64,000 bases of DNA from Paraburkholderia tropica (GTDB lineage: Bacteria; Pseudomonadota; Gammaproteobacteria; Burkholderiales; Burkholderiaceae), in NCBI RefSeq assembly GCF_900109265.1, contig NZ_FNZM01000012.1, positions 62,001 through 126,000 on the forward strand, given 5' to 3'. The notes beneath the pieces were generated by a model. That model searched no databases, was not told the origin of the DNA, and worked only from the letters and a program-made list of their open reading frames with translations. Position 1 is the first letter of the stretch; each line of letters begins with the position of its first letter. Shown piece after piece: positions 16,991 to 27,164 of this stretch. The translations under genes were made by a program, and so were the position numbers.

Positions 16991-19900
16991 ATGAATATTT
17001 CGCGTCTTTTCATCCTGCGGCCCGTCGCGACATCGTTGCTGATGATCGCGCTGGTGCTGGTCGGCCTCGTGGCGATGAAGTTCCTGCCGGTCTCATCGCT
17101 GCCCGCGGTCGACTATCCGACCATTCAGGTGCAGACTTTCTACCCCGGCGCGAGCCCGACCGTGATGGCCACCACCGTCACCGCGCCGCTGGAAGTGCAG
17201 CTCGGCGAGATTCCGGGCTTGCAGCAGATGGTCTCGTACAGCTCCGAGGGCGCCTCGGTCATCACGCTGCAATTCGACCTCTCGCTCAATCTCGACGTCG
17301 CCGAGCAGAACGTGCAGCAGGCCATCAACGCGGCCAACAGCTATCTGCCGAGCGGCCTGCCCGCGCCGCCGACCTACGCCAAGGTCAATCCCGCCGACCA
17401 GCCGATCCTCACGCTCGCGGTCACGTCGAATTCGATGTCGCTCACGCAGTTGCAGGACGCGGCCAACAACCGCCTCGCGACCAAGATTTCCGAAGTGCCG
17501 GGCGTGGGTCTCGTGAGCACGGCGGGCGGCAACGTTCCGGCCGTGCGCGTGGAAGCCGATCCGCAGAAGCTCGCCGGTTACGGCCTGAATCTCGACGATC
17601 TGCGCACGCTGCTCGCCAACGTGAACGTGAGCGCGCCGAAGGGCAACTTCGACGGCCCCGAGCTCGACTACACGATCAATTCGAACGACCAGATTTCCGA
17701 TCCGAAAGATTACGAAGACACGGTCATCGCGTACCAGAACGGCGCGCCGGTCTACATGAAGGACGTGGCGCGCGTGTCCACGGCCGCGCAGGATGTGGAG
17801 CGCGGCGCCTGGTACAACAAGCAGCCCGCCATCGTGCTGAACGTGCAGCGCCAGCCGGGCGCGAACGTGATCGCCACGGTCAACCAGATCATGCGCCAGC
17901 TGCCGCTGCTCGAAGCGACGCTGCCGGCCGGCATGAAGGTCACGGTGGTGTCGAACAGCGTCGGCGTGATCCAGTCCTCGGTGCACGACGCCGCGTTCGA
18001 ACTCGTGCTCGCGGTGGCGCTCGTGGTCGCCGTGATTTTCGTGTTCCTGCGCAATCTGCCCGCCACGATCATTCCGAGCATTTCGGTGCCGGTCTCGCTG
18101 ATCGGCACGCTCGCGATCATGTACGAGCTCGGCTATTCGATCGACAATCTCTCGCTGATGGCGCTCATCATCGCCACCGGTTTCGTCGTCGACGATTCCA
18201 TCGTGATGATCGAAAACATCGTGCGTTACCTCGAAGAAGGCGAAAAGCCCTTGCAGGCCGCGCTAAAAGGCGCGGGACAGATCGGCTTCACGATTCTCTC
18301 GCTGACCATTTCGCTGATCGCCGTGCTGATTCCGCTGCTGTTCATGGGCGGCGTGATCGGGCGTCTCTTCAGCGAATTCGCGGTCACCCTCGCGGTGACC
18401 ATCGTGCTGTCCGCCGTGGTCTCGCTGACCGTGGTGCCGATGATGTGCGCGCGCATTCTGCGGCCCCAGGCCGAACGCCATCCGAGCCGCTTCGAGCGCA
18501 TCAGCGAAGGGCTGTTCGACAAGACGCTCGCCGCCTACGAGCGCGGCCTGCGCTGGGTGCTCGACCATCAGATCCTCACGCTGATCGTGGCCGTGCTCAC
18601 CGTCGCCATCACCGGCCTGCTCTATGTGGTGATCCCGAAGGGCCTCTTCCCGGTGCAGGACGTGGGCGTGCTCCAGGCGATCAGCGTGGCAGACAATTCG
18701 GTGTCGTATTCGGCGATGGTGCGCCGCCAGAGCGAACTGGCCGAGCAGATCCTCAAGGACCCCGACGTGGTCTCGCTCACGTCTTACGTGGGCATCGACG
18801 GCATCAATAACACGCTGAACAACGGCCGCTTCCTGATCAACCTGAAGTCGCACGACGACCGCTCGGAAACCGCCGAGGAAATCGGCCGGCGCATCCAGCA
18901 GTCGGTGGCGAAGGTGCCGGGCATTCGCCTCTATGTGCAGCCCGAGCAGGATCTGACGCTCGACACGACGGTCTCGCGCAGCCAGTACAACTTCGTGCTG
19001 CGCGGCCCGAGCCAGGAAGCGTTCGGGCAGTACGTGCCCGACCTCGTCGCGCGCATGAAGCAGATTCCGTCGATCGCCGACGTCACGAGCGACCTGAACA
19101 CCGACGGTCTCTCCGTGAACGTGCAGGTGAACCGCCAGCTCGCGGCGCGTTACGGCATCACGGCGGCGACCATCGACAATGCGCTTTACGACGCGCTGGG
19201 CCAGCGCATCGTCTCGACCATCTTCCAGCAGTCGGACCAGTACCGCGTGATTCTGGTCGCGAAGCCGGAGTCGCTGCCGACGGTCGATTCGATCGGCGAC
19301 ATCTATCTGCCGAGCCAGACCGCGAGCACGGGCCAGGTGCCGCTCAAGGGCATCGCGACCATCAGCATCACGCGTTCGCCGCTGATGATCAGCCACCTCG
19401 CGCAATTCCCCTCGGTGACGATCTCGTTCAATCTCGCCGACGGCGCGTCGCTCTCTTCCGCCGTGCGCGACATCCGCAAGGCCGAAGCCGCCGTGAAGCT
19501 GCCGCCGTCGATCACCTCGTCGTTCCAGGGCGCGGCGCAGGCCTTCGAGGACTCGCTGTCGAGCGAGGTCTATCTGCTGATCGCCGCCATTGTGGCCGTG
19601 TATATCGTGCTGGGCGTGCTCTACGAGAGCTACGTGCATCCGGTGACGATTCTCTCGACGCTGCCTTCGGCGGGCATCGGCGCGCTGCTCGCGCTGATGA
19701 TCGCGGGCAAGGACCTCGACGTGATCGGCATCATCGGCATCGTGCTGCTGATCGGCATCGTCAAGAAGAACGCCATCATGATGGTGGACTTCGCGCTCGA
19801 AGCCGAACGCGTGCACGGCAAGCCGCCGCGCGAGGCGATTTTCGAGGCCTCGCTGCTGCGCTTCCGCCCGATCCTGATGACCACGCTCGCGGCCATGCTC

Positions 19901-20194
19901 GGCGCGCTGCCGATGCTGCTCGGCACCGGCACGGGTTCGGAACTGCGCCGCCCGCTCGGGCTCGCGATCATCGGCGGCCTGACGGTTTCGCAGTTGCTCA
20001 CGCTGTTCACCACGCCCGTGATCTATCTGATGTTCGATCGTCTCGCGGAGCGTTTCGGCCGCAAGCGCAACCGCGATGAAAGCGGCGACGCGGACAGCAA
20101 CGCGCCTGGCGACAACGGCGGCGGTGGAAACAGCGGCGGCAACAACGGCGGCAGTGGCAACAACCCGCCGCCCGCGCCCGAGGCGACACCGTGA
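16991..20194 (+). CDS. mdtB: RND multidrug efflux permease, MdtB/MuxB type
   Basis: 1067-residue inner-membrane proton antiporter of the RND superfamily with 12 helices. It starts MNISRLFILRPVATSLLMIA. The proton-relay segment in TM4 reads FVVDDSIVMIENI, and a late helix carries GIVLLIGIVKKNAIMMVDFAL. The large periplasmic loops are present. The C-terminus ends in a Gly/Asn/Pro-rich tail of about 35 residues that is not typical for the family. The gene starts 18 bp after mdtA and its TGA overlaps the GTG of the next gene (GTGA), indicating translational coupling. MdtB and MdtC normally form a heterotrimer. Confidence 0.92.
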   Translation: MNISRLFILRPVATSLLMIALVLVGLVAMKFLPVSSLPAVDYPTIQVQTFYPGASPTVMATTVTAPLEVQLGEIPGLQQMVSYSSEGASVITLQFDLSLNLDVAEQNVQQAINAANSYLPSGLPAPPTYAKVNPADQPILTLAVTSNSMSLTQLQDAANNRLATKISEVPGVGLVSTAGGNVPAVRVEADPQKLAGYGLNLDDLRTLLANVNVSAPKGNFDGPELDYTINSNDQISDPKDYEDTVIAYQNGAPVYMKDVARVSTAAQDVERGAWYNKQPAIVLNVQRQPGANVIATVNQIMRQLPLLEATLPAGMKVTVVSNSVGVIQSSVHDAAFELVLAVALVVAVIFVFLRNLPATIIPSISVPVSLIGTLAIMYELGYSIDNLSLMALIIATGFVVDDSIVMIENIVRYLEEGEKPLQAALKGAGQIGFTILSLTISLIAVLIPLLFMGGVIGRLFSEFAVTLAVTIVLSAVVSLTVVPMMCARILRPQAERHPSRFERISEGLFDKTLAAYERGLRWVLDHQILTLIVAVLTVAITGLLYVVIPKGLFPVQDVGVLQAISVADNSVSYSAMVRRQSELAEQILKDPDVVSLTSYVGIDGINNTLNNGRFLINLKSHDDRSETAEEIGRRIQQSVAKVPGIRLYVQPEQDLTLDTTVSRSQYNFVLRGPSQEAFGQYVPDLVARMKQIPSIADVTSDLNTDGLSVNVQVNRQLAARYGITAATIDNALYDALGQRIVSTIFQQSDQYRVILVAKPESLPTVDSIGDIYLPSQTASTGQVPLKGIATISITRSPLMISHLAQFPSVTISFNLADGASLSSAVRDIRKAEAAVKLPPSITSSFQGAAQAFEDSLSSEVYLLIAAIVAVYIVLGVLYESYVHPVTILSTLPSAGIGALLALMIAGKDLDVIGIIGIVLLIGIVKKNAIMMVDFALEAERVHGKPPREAIFEASLLRFRPILMTTLAAMLGALPMLLGTGTGSELRRPLGLAIIGGLTVSQLLTLFTTPVIYLMFDRLAERFGRKRNRDESGDADSNAPGDNGGGGNSGGNNGGSGNNPPPAPEATP

Positions 20195-23100
20195 ATCTTT
20201 CGGCGCTTTTTATCCGCAGACCGGTCGCGACCTCGCTGCTCGCGATCGCGATCCTGCTCGCCGGCACGCTCGCGTTCTTCCGTTTGCCCGTCGCGCCGCT
20301 GCCCAACATCGCCTATCCGGTGATCGTGGTGCAGGCGAACATGGCGGGCGCGAGCCCGGAAACCATGGCGTCCACCGTGGCCGAACCGCTCGAACGGCGG
20401 CTCGGCACGATCGCCGACGTCAGCCAGCTCACGTCGATCAACAACGTGGGCTCGTCGCTGATCGTGGTCGTGTTCGGCCTGAACCGCGACATCAACGGCG
20501 CCGCGCGCGACGTGGAAGCGGCCATCCAGGCCGCGCGAGCGGACCTGCCCACCACGCTGCGCAGCAATCCCACTTACCGGCAGTACAACCCCGCGAGCGC
20601 GCCGATCATGGTGCTCGCGCTCACCTCCGACACGCTCACGAAAGCGCAGCTCTACGATTCCGCCGACTCGGTCATCATGCAGCAGCTTTCGCAGGTGGAC
20701 GGCGTGGGCCAGATCACGCTGGGCGGCGGCGCGCTGCCCTCGGTGCGCGTGGAGTTGCAGCCGGGCAAGCTCAATAGCTACGGCATCGGCCTCGAAGACG
20801 TGCGCGCGGCGATCGGCGCGGCCAACGCGAACAGCGCGAAAGGCCACCTCGACCAGGGCGACCAGCGTTTCGTCGTCACCTCGAACGACCAGATCAGCAA
20901 TGCCGCGCCGTTCCGCGACGTGGTGATCGCCTATCGCGACGGCGCGCCCGTGTATCTGCGCGACGTGGGCACCGTGCGCGACTCGAACGAAAACATCCGC
21001 AACGCCGGCCTCTACAACGGCAAGTCGGCGGTGCTCGTGATCGTCTATCCGATGCCGGGCAGCAACGTCGTGAAGACGGTGCAGCAGATCCAGGCGCGCC
21101 TGCCCAACATCGAGGCCGCCCTGCCCGCCACCATCAAGGTGAACGTGGCGGTGGACCGCTCGGAGTCGGTGCGCGCCTCGGTCGCCGACACCGAGCGCAC
21201 GCTCTTCATCGCCGTGCTGCTGGTGATCGGCGTGGTGTTCGTGTTCCTGCTCTCGCCGCGCGCCACGCTGATTCCGGCCGTGGCGCTGCCGCTCTCGATC
21301 ATCGGCACTTTCGGCCCGATGTACCTGCTCGGCTACAGCATCGACTCGCTCTCGCTGATGGCGCTCACCATCGGCACCGGCTTCGTGGTCGACGACGCCG
21401 TGGTGGTGCTCGAAAACATCGTGCGCCATATCGAGGCCGGGCTCGATCCGAAAGAGGCCGCGTTGCGCGGCTCGGCCGAAGTGGGCTTCACGGTGCTCTC
21501 GATGAGCCTCTCGCTGATCGCCGTGTTCCTGCCGATCCTGCTGATGCCGGGCATCGTCGGCCTGCTGTTCCACGAATTCGCGATGACGCTCTCGATCGCG
21601 ATCCTCATCTCGCTGATCGTCTCGCTCACGGTCACGCCCGCGATGTGCGCCTACGTGCTCAAACGCGAGCAGGTGCACAAGGAGCCGTCGCGCGCCGCGA
21701 AATGGATCGACGCGCAGTTCGAGCGCTTCAAGCAGTTCTATTCGCACTCGCTCAACGTCGCGCTCGATCACGCGAAGCTCGTGATCTTCCTGCTGTTCGC
21801 GCTGCTGGTCGGCAACGTGTTTCTCGCGCGCCTGCTCTCGGGCACCTTCTTTCCCGAGCAGGACACGGGCATTCTGATCGGGCAGATCATCGCCGACCAG
21901 AGCATCTCGTTCACGGCGATGGAAAAGAAGCTCGCGCAACTGCAGGAGATCGTGCAGCAGGATCCGGCGGTGGCGTCGGTGGCGGGCTTCACGGGCGGGC
22001 GCGCGCTCAACACGGCCAACGTCTTCATCGAACTGAAGCCGCTCGCGCAGCGCAAGCTCTCGGCCAGCGAAGTCGTGAACCGGTTGCGGCCCAAGCTCAA
22101 CGGCGTATCGGGCGCACGCCTGTTCCTGCAGGCGCAGCAGGATCTGCAGATCGGCGGACGGCAGTCGGCGGCGGAGTATCAGTACACGCTCACGAGCGAT
22201 GATGCCGACGCGCTGTTCAAATGGGTGCCCAAGCTCGTGACCGAGCTGAACAAGCATCGCGGCGCTATCATGGACGTGAATTCGGACCTGCAGCAAAACG
22301 GGCTGCAGACCTATGTGACCGTGAACCGGCAGACCGCGAAACGCTACGGCTTCGATCCGAACCAGGTCGACAGCGTGCTGTACGACGCCTTTGGCCAGCG
22401 CACGGTCTCGACCATCTACAACCCCATCAACCAGTACTTCGTGGTGATGGAAGTGGCGCCGGAATACTGGCAGTATCCGCAATCGTTCGATCGCATCTAT
22501 CTGAGCACGGCGGCGGGTAACGCGAGCGGCTCGGCGTCCACGCAGATGTCGAGCAGCACGGTGTCGGGCGTGACCGCGTATAGCGCGATCACCAGCACGA
22601 GCACGTCGAGCAGCAGCACCAACGCCCTCAACGCCGACGCCGTGGCGAACCAGCAGAACAACTCGATCGCCAACAGCAAGGGCGGCAGTTCGAGCGGCAG
22701 CGCGGACAGCACGGCCGCCGAAACCATGGTGCCGGTGACCGCGATGATGAACTGGAGCGTGAGCCACACCGCGACTCAGGTGAACCACCAGAGCGGCCAG
22801 GTCGCGGGCACGATCTCGTTCAATCTGCCGACGGGCGGCTCGCTGTCCGAAGCGGGCAAGATCATCGAGCAGGCCGAGCGCGATATCGGCATGCCCGCCG
22901 CGATTCACGGCGAATTCGCGGGCGCGGCCCAGGCGTACGCGCAGTCGATGGGCACCGTGCCGCTGCTGATCCTCGCGGCGCTGGTCGTCGTGTATATCGT
23001 GCTGGGCGTACTCTACGAGAACACCATCCACCCGCTCACGATTCTCTCGACGCTGCCTTCTGCCGGGATCGGCGCGATTCTCGCGATGCTGATCTTCGGC

Positions 23101-23505
23101 ACGCCGTTCTCGGTGATCGCGATGATCGGCATCATTCTGCTGATCGGTATCGTCAAGAAGAATGGGATCATGATGGTGGACGTCGCGATCCAGAATCAGC
23201 GCAATCTGGGCATGGATGCGCGCAGCGCGATTCACGACGCCGCCGTGGTGCGCCTGCGCCCGATCATGATGACGACCTTCGCCGCGGTGCTGGGCGCGGT
23301 GCCGCTCGCGGTCGGCATCGGCCAGGGCGCGTCGCTGCGCCAGCCGCTCGGCGTGACCGTGATGGGCGGCCTGCTCCTCTCGCAGGTCTTCACCCTGTAC
23401 ACCACTCCTGTGATTTATCTGTTCCTCGACCGCCTGCGCGCGCGACTCGCACGCTGGGCCGCACGTCTGCCCTGGAATCGCCAGGCCGATGAGAGCGCAT
23501 CATGA
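20191..23505 (+). CDS. mdtC: RND multidrug efflux permease, MdtC/MuxC type
   Basis: 1104-residue RND permease, paralogous to the preceding gene (MNLSALFIRRPVATSLLAIA; FVVDDAVVVLENI in TM4; ILLIGIVKKNGIMMVDVAI). The start is a GTG overlapping the mdtB stop. It has an unusual Ser/Thr/Asn/Gly-rich segment of about 70 residues (about 773-845) in the second large periplasmic loop, between LSTAAGN and MVPVTAMMNW. Its sister MdtB lacks this insert. It should pair with MdtB; the ATGA overlap with the next gene continues the coupled operon. Confidence 0.92.
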   Translation: MNLSALFIRRPVATSLLAIAILLAGTLAFFRLPVAPLPNIAYPVIVVQANMAGASPETMASTVAEPLERRLGTIADVSQLTSINNVGSSLIVVVFGLNRDINGAARDVEAAIQAARADLPTTLRSNPTYRQYNPASAPIMVLALTSDTLTKAQLYDSADSVIMQQLSQVDGVGQITLGGGALPSVRVELQPGKLNSYGIGLEDVRAAIGAANANSAKGHLDQGDQRFVVTSNDQISNAAPFRDVVIAYRDGAPVYLRDVGTVRDSNENIRNAGLYNGKSAVLVIVYPMPGSNVVKTVQQIQARLPNIEAALPATIKVNVAVDRSESVRASVADTERTLFIAVLLVIGVVFVFLLSPRATLIPAVALPLSIIGTFGPMYLLGYSIDSLSLMALTIGTGFVVDDAVVVLENIVRHIEAGLDPKEAALRGSAEVGFTVLSMSLSLIAVFLPILLMPGIVGLLFHEFAMTLSIAILISLIVSLTVTPAMCAYVLKREQVHKEPSRAAKWIDAQFERFKQFYSHSLNVALDHAKLVIFLLFALLVGNVFLARLLSGTFFPEQDTGILIGQIIADQSISFTAMEKKLAQLQEIVQQDPAVASVAGFTGGRALNTANVFIELKPLAQRKLSASEVVNRLRPKLNGVSGARLFLQAQQDLQIGGRQSAAEYQYTLTSDDADALFKWVPKLVTELNKHRGAIMDVNSDLQQNGLQTYVTVNRQTAKRYGFDPNQVDSVLYDAFGQRTVSTIYNPINQYFVVMEVAPEYWQYPQSFDRIYLSTAAGNASGSASTQMSSSTVSGVTAYSAITSTSTSSSSTNALNADAVANQQNNSIANSKGGSSSGSADSTAAETMVPVTAMMNWSVSHTATQVNHQSGQVAGTISFNLPTGGSLSEAGKIIEQAERDIGMPAAIHGEFAGAAQAYAQSMGTVPLLILAALVVVYIVLGVLYENTIHPLTILSTLPSAGIGAILAMLIFGTPFSVIAMIGIILLIGIVKKNGIMMVDVAIQNQRNLGMDARSAIHDAAVVRLRPIMMTTFAAVLGAVPLAVGIGQGASLRQPLGVTVMGGLLLSQVFTLYTTPVIYLFLDRLRARLARWAARLPWNRQADESAS

Positions 23506-25064
23506 AAACGACTGACTTCACTCTGATTCACCGCACGCGGCGTACGCTGCCGCTCGCGCTCGCCGCCGGCCTCGCGTTCGCGCTGAGCGGCTGCATGGTC
23601 GGCCCCGACTATCATCGCCCGCAGGTGTCGGTGCCGGCTCAATGGAAGGAGCTGCCGGGCTGGACCCAGGCCGAGCCGAGCGCCGCCGAAGCGCCGAAGG
23701 GCGACTGGTGGACCGCGTTCCACGATCCGCTGCTCGACGAACTCGAACCGCTCGTCACCGTGTCGAACCAGACCGTGCGGCAGAGCTACGCGAACTATCA
23801 GGAAGCGCTCGCCGAAGTGCGCGTGGCGCGCGCGGGCCTCTTTCCGACGCTGGGCGTGACCGGTTCGGCCACGCGCGAGCGCGCCTCGACGACCACCACG
23901 ACCGGCAGCGCCGCCCGCATCGTCAACGCGGGCTCGCTCGAAGCAAACGCAAGCTGGGCGCCCGACCTCTGGGGCGAGGTGCGCCGCCAGATCGAGGAGC
24001 AGTCGGCCACGGCCCAGGCGAGCGAAGCCACGCTCGCCAACGCGCAGCTTTCGGAACAGATCGCGCTCGCGAACGCCGTGATCGACCTGCGCATCACCGA
24101 CGCCGACATCGACCTGCTCACGGCGACGGTCGCCGCGTACAAGGACTCGCTGCGCGTGGTGAGCGATCAGGATGCGGCGGGCACCGTCGCGCCGTCCGAT
24201 CTGCTCACGGCGCGCACGCAACTGGAAAACGCGCAGGCGAGCCTGATCGCGCTGGGCGTTTCGCGCGCGCAGTACGAGCACGCGATCGCGGTGCTGGTAG
24301 GCCGCAATCCGGAAGACGTGACGATCCCGCATAGCGAGCGCCTGCCGATCCTGCCGGAAATCCCGGCGGGCGTGCCGTCGACCATCCTGCAACGCCGCCC
24401 CGATGTCGCGACCGCGGAACGTCAGATGGCGTCGGCAAACGCGGCCATCGGCGTGGCCGTGGCGGCGTACTACCCGAGCATTTCGCTCTCGGCGCTCGAC
24501 GGCTTCACGCAATCGCCGCTGTCGGGTCTGCTGCACATCAGCAACTATGTGTGGTCGCTCGGCGCGAGCGCGACCGAAACGATCTTCGACGGCGGCCTGC
24601 GCAGCGCCGACGTGGACGCCGCGCGCGCGAGCTACGACGCCTCGGTGGCGAACTATCGCGGCACCGTGCTGACGGCGTTCCAGGACGTCGAAAACGATCT
24701 TTCGGGCCTGCGGATTCTCGCGCAGCAAAGCGCGGTGCTCGAATCGGCCGTGCGTGACGCCACGCGCGCCACGCAGATCGCGCAGAACGAGTACGAGGCT
24801 GGCACGGTCGATTACACGACGGTCGTGACCGCGCAGGCCACGCAATTGAGCACGCAACAAAGCGCGCTGACCGTGCAGCAGAGCCGCCTGCTCGACGCCG
24901 CCGCGCTGATCGGCGACCTGGGCGGCGGCTGGAACGGCCAGATGCACGATGCGCGTCATCCGGATCGCGTCGACGGCAACGCGAATCCGGCCATCAGCGC
25001 GAGCGCCGGTGCGGCGGCGCCTGTGCAGGCGAGCGGCGTGGCGGCGGCCGCGCCGAATCCGTAA
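23502..25064 (+). CDS. Outer-membrane efflux channel lipoprotein (OprM/NodT family)
   Basis: 520-residue outer-membrane factor. The type II signal peptide ends in LSGC (residues about 24-27), followed by MVGPDYHRPQVSVPAQW, the hallmark of the OprM/NodT family. Two repeats of coiled-coil alpha-barrel and beta-barrel follow (FPTLGVTGSATRER, YYPSISLSALDGF and paired Ala-rich helices). A low-complexity Ala-rich C-terminus is present. The ATG overlaps the mdtC stop. It completes the tripartite pump as the TolC-like exit duct. Confidence 0.9.
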   Translation: MKTTDFTLIHRTRRTLPLALAAGLAFALSGCMVGPDYHRPQVSVPAQWKELPGWTQAEPSAAEAPKGDWWTAFHDPLLDELEPLVTVSNQTVRQSYANYQEALAEVRVARAGLFPTLGVTGSATRERASTTTTTGSAARIVNAGSLEANASWAPDLWGEVRRQIEEQSATAQASEATLANAQLSEQIALANAVIDLRITDADIDLLTATVAAYKDSLRVVSDQDAAGTVAPSDLLTARTQLENAQASLIALGVSRAQYEHAIAVLVGRNPEDVTIPHSERLPILPEIPAGVPSTILQRRPDVATAERQMASANAAIGVAVAAYYPSISLSALDGFTQSPLSGLLHISNYVWSLGASATETIFDGGLRSADVDAARASYDASVANYRGTVLTAFQDVENDLSGLRILAQQSAVLESAVRDATRATQIAQNEYEAGTVDYTTVVTAQATQLSTQQSALTVQQSRLLDAAALIGDLGGGWNGQMHDARHPDRVDGNANPAISASAGAAAPVQASGVAAAAPNP

Positions 25065-25365
25065 GACTCGGGCGCGGTCGCGCGCGCATTTTCGTTGAAC
25101 TTGCCGCGCCTTGATGTGCCGCGCATGCCGTTCGTGCATGCGCTTTGATGCAGCCCTTCTCATCCCCCTCTTCACCCCCTGCGAGCGCAACCGATCGTGA
25201 GATCGGCTGCGCTATGCTGAATTGTCGGGCGCGCATCGTCGGCTTTGTGCCTTGGTGCGCTTGCTCGTGCGCTTGGCTCGTGCTCACGCGCGCCGCCGCG
25301 CCCCCCGTCGATCATCGCCTGCACCACAGCATCGGCACGATGCCGATGCGGGAGATTTCGCCACG
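25065..25365. other. Intergenic region after the efflux operon
   Basis: About 300 bp. No convincing gene or clear terminator seen. It probably holds the promoter for the Omp85-like gene. Confidence 0.45.
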
Positions 25366-26568
25366 ATGACACGCCACCGGCACTCGAACCTCGCCATGCT
25401 GTGCGCGCTGCTCGCACTCGCCGTGACGGCCCACGCCGAATCCCCACCCAACGCGGACGACGCTAACAGGACAACCGCAGCGCACCCCACGGGGTTCGCA
25501 CGGTTTCGCGACACGCAAGACGGCGCGTTCGACCTCAGCGACTTGCTGCTCAATCACAAGGGCGTGTTGCCGGTACCGACCATCATCACCGAACCGGCCG
25601 TGGGCTACGGCTTCGGACTTGGGCTGCTGTACTTCAGCGCCCCCAAACGCGAGGCAAGCGACAATGCCGGCTCAGCATCGAACAGCGCCGACGCCAAACC
25701 GACAATGTCACCGCCCAACATCACCGGCGTGGGCGGTTTCTTCACCGGCACGCATAGCTGGGGCGCGGGCCTCATGCACTTCCACAGCTGGGACGACGAC
25801 CACATCCGCTATCTCGGCGTGCTCGGCAAGGTCAATCTGCATTTGAATTACTACGGTCCGCAAGGCAACGCCAACGCGTACCAGTTAAGCGGCGTCACCG
25901 TGGTGCAGCAGATTTTATTCAGGATTGCCAATAGCCCGTGGTACGTCGGGCCGCGCTATACGTTCTTCGATTCGGCCACACGCTTCGGCCCCCTGCTGCC
26001 CGACGGCCTCCACCATTTCGAGCGCGACGTACGCGTGGGCAAAGGCGGCATCGTGGTCGATTACGACACGCGCGACAACATGTTCTATCCGAGCCACGGC
26101 ACCTACGCGGAATTCGAAGCCGATTTCGCGCGCGGCGGCTTCGGCAGTTCGAACGCGTTCGACATGCAATCGGTGAAGGCGTATCACTGGATCGAACTGA
26201 CGCCGCGCTGGATTCTGGGACTGCGCGTGGACAGCGGCTTCTCGCAGGGCGACATCCCGTTTTTCGCGCAGCCCTACGTGAGTTTGCGCGGCGTATCCGA
26301 CGCCCGATTCCAGGATCGCAATCAGGTCACGGGCGAGCTGGAACTACGCTGGAACGTCACGCCGCGCTGGGCGCTGCTGGGCTTCGGCGGCGCGGGCAAG
26401 GCCTGGGGCAAGCTGCATGCGTTCGGCGACGCGCCCACGGCTTTCGGCTTCGGCACCGGCTTCCGTTATCTGATCGCGCGCAAGCTCGGTTTGTCGATGG
26501 GTATCGACGTGGCGCACGGCAACGGGCAGAACGCGTTCTATATTCAGGTGGGCAGCGCGTGGCGCTGA
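25366..26568 (+). CDS. Omp85/surface antigen D15-like outer-membrane barrel protein
   Basis: 400-residue protein with a Sec signal peptide (MTRHRHSNLAMLCALLALAVTAHA). The rest reads as alternating strands of a beta-barrel. The bacterial surface antigen (BamA/TamA C-terminal) signature is VVDYDTRDNMFYPSHGTYAEFEADF, and the end GNGQNAFYIQVGSAWR resembles an outer-membrane sorting strand. No POTRA domain is visible, so it is a barrel-only member rather than BamA or TamA. The ATG at 25366 follows GGAGA; an upstream frame from 25222 would bury the signal peptide. Function unknown. Confidence 0.8.
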   Translation: MTRHRHSNLAMLCALLALAVTAHAESPPNADDANRTTAAHPTGFARFRDTQDGAFDLSDLLLNHKGVLPVPTIITEPAVGYGFGLGLLYFSAPKREASDNAGSASNSADAKPTMSPPNITGVGGFFTGTHSWGAGLMHFHSWDDDHIRYLGVLGKVNLHLNYYGPQGNANAYQLSGVTVVQQILFRIANSPWYVGPRYTFFDSATRFGPLLPDGLHHFERDVRVGKGGIVVDYDTRDNMFYPSHGTYAEFEADFARGGFGSSNAFDMQSVKAYHWIELTPRWILGLRVDSGFSQGDIPFFAQPYVSLRGVSDARFQDRNQVTGELELRWNVTPRWALLGFGGAGKAWGKLHAFGDAPTAFGFGTGFRYLIARKLGLSMGIDVAHGNGQNAFYIQVGSAWR

Positions 26569-26593
26569 GTCGCGTACTCAAGTGCGCGCCGGA

Positions 26594-27049
26594 TCACGCG
26601 CAAGGTTCCGATTCCGCGCGCGGCTCCAGCGGCAGCGCCGAGGCAGGCAAACCGAACACGCGATCGAAGATCAGATTGAAGACGTAGGCATAGACGAGGA
26701 AGAACACCGCGAGGCCGACGTCCATCACGAACGCCTCGCCGAGCGGCACGCGCAGCGTGAGCGCGATCATCGGCACGAGAAACAGGATCAGGCCGCCTTC
26801 GAAACCCACGGCATGCGCGATGCGCCGCGCGACGCTGCGCCCGCGCTTCGTCTGGCGCGCTTCCCAGCGCTCGAACAACGTGTTGAACACGACGTTCCAG
26901 ATCACCGCAATCAGCGACGAGAAAATCGCCGCCGCGCCCGCGCGGTCCATGCCGCTGCCCGACAGCGAGGCGAAGCTCGTGCTGGTGATGAGGATCGCGA
27001 TCCCCTCGAACAGCGCGACGTAGACGATCCTGCGTTTGATTCCCTGCAT
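26594..27049 (-). CDS. PACE family efflux transporter (AceI-like)
   Basis: 151-residue protein with four hydrophobic helices forming two tandem bacterial transmembrane-pair domains. The first begins MQGIKRRIVYVALFEGIAILITS and the second is ARRIAHAVGFEGGLILFLVPMIALTL...YAYVFNLIFDRVFG. The membrane glutamates and the FNLIFDRVFG-type ends fit the proteobacterial antimicrobial compound efflux family, which exports biocides such as chlorhexidine or short diamines. The start is taken at 27049 because homology begins there; an upstream in-frame start at 27145 adds non-conserved sequence. Confidence 0.85.
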   Translation of the reverse strand: MQGIKRRIVYVALFEGIAILITSTSFASLSGSGMDRAGAAAIFSSLIAVIWNVVFNTLFERWEARQTKRGRSVARRIAHAVGFEGGLILFLVPMIALTLRVPLGEAFVMDVGLAVFFLVYAYVFNLIFDRVFGLPASALPLEPRAESEPCA

Positions 27050-27164
27050 GCCGTGAGCGCTCCCGCGCGATATTTTGCCTGGAAACCGAAAGTGAAAACC
27101 GGAAGCGGCGATGGTACCAGCATCCGCGCCGCCTCCCGTTTTCACGGCATGCGCGCCGTGGGCC

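Noticed and set aside
18263..23235. Very long minus-strand open frames opposite the two RND permease genes
   Set aside because: They are antisense products of strong GC3 bias: rich in His, Arg and Asp, with no domain, and overlapping highly conserved pump genes.
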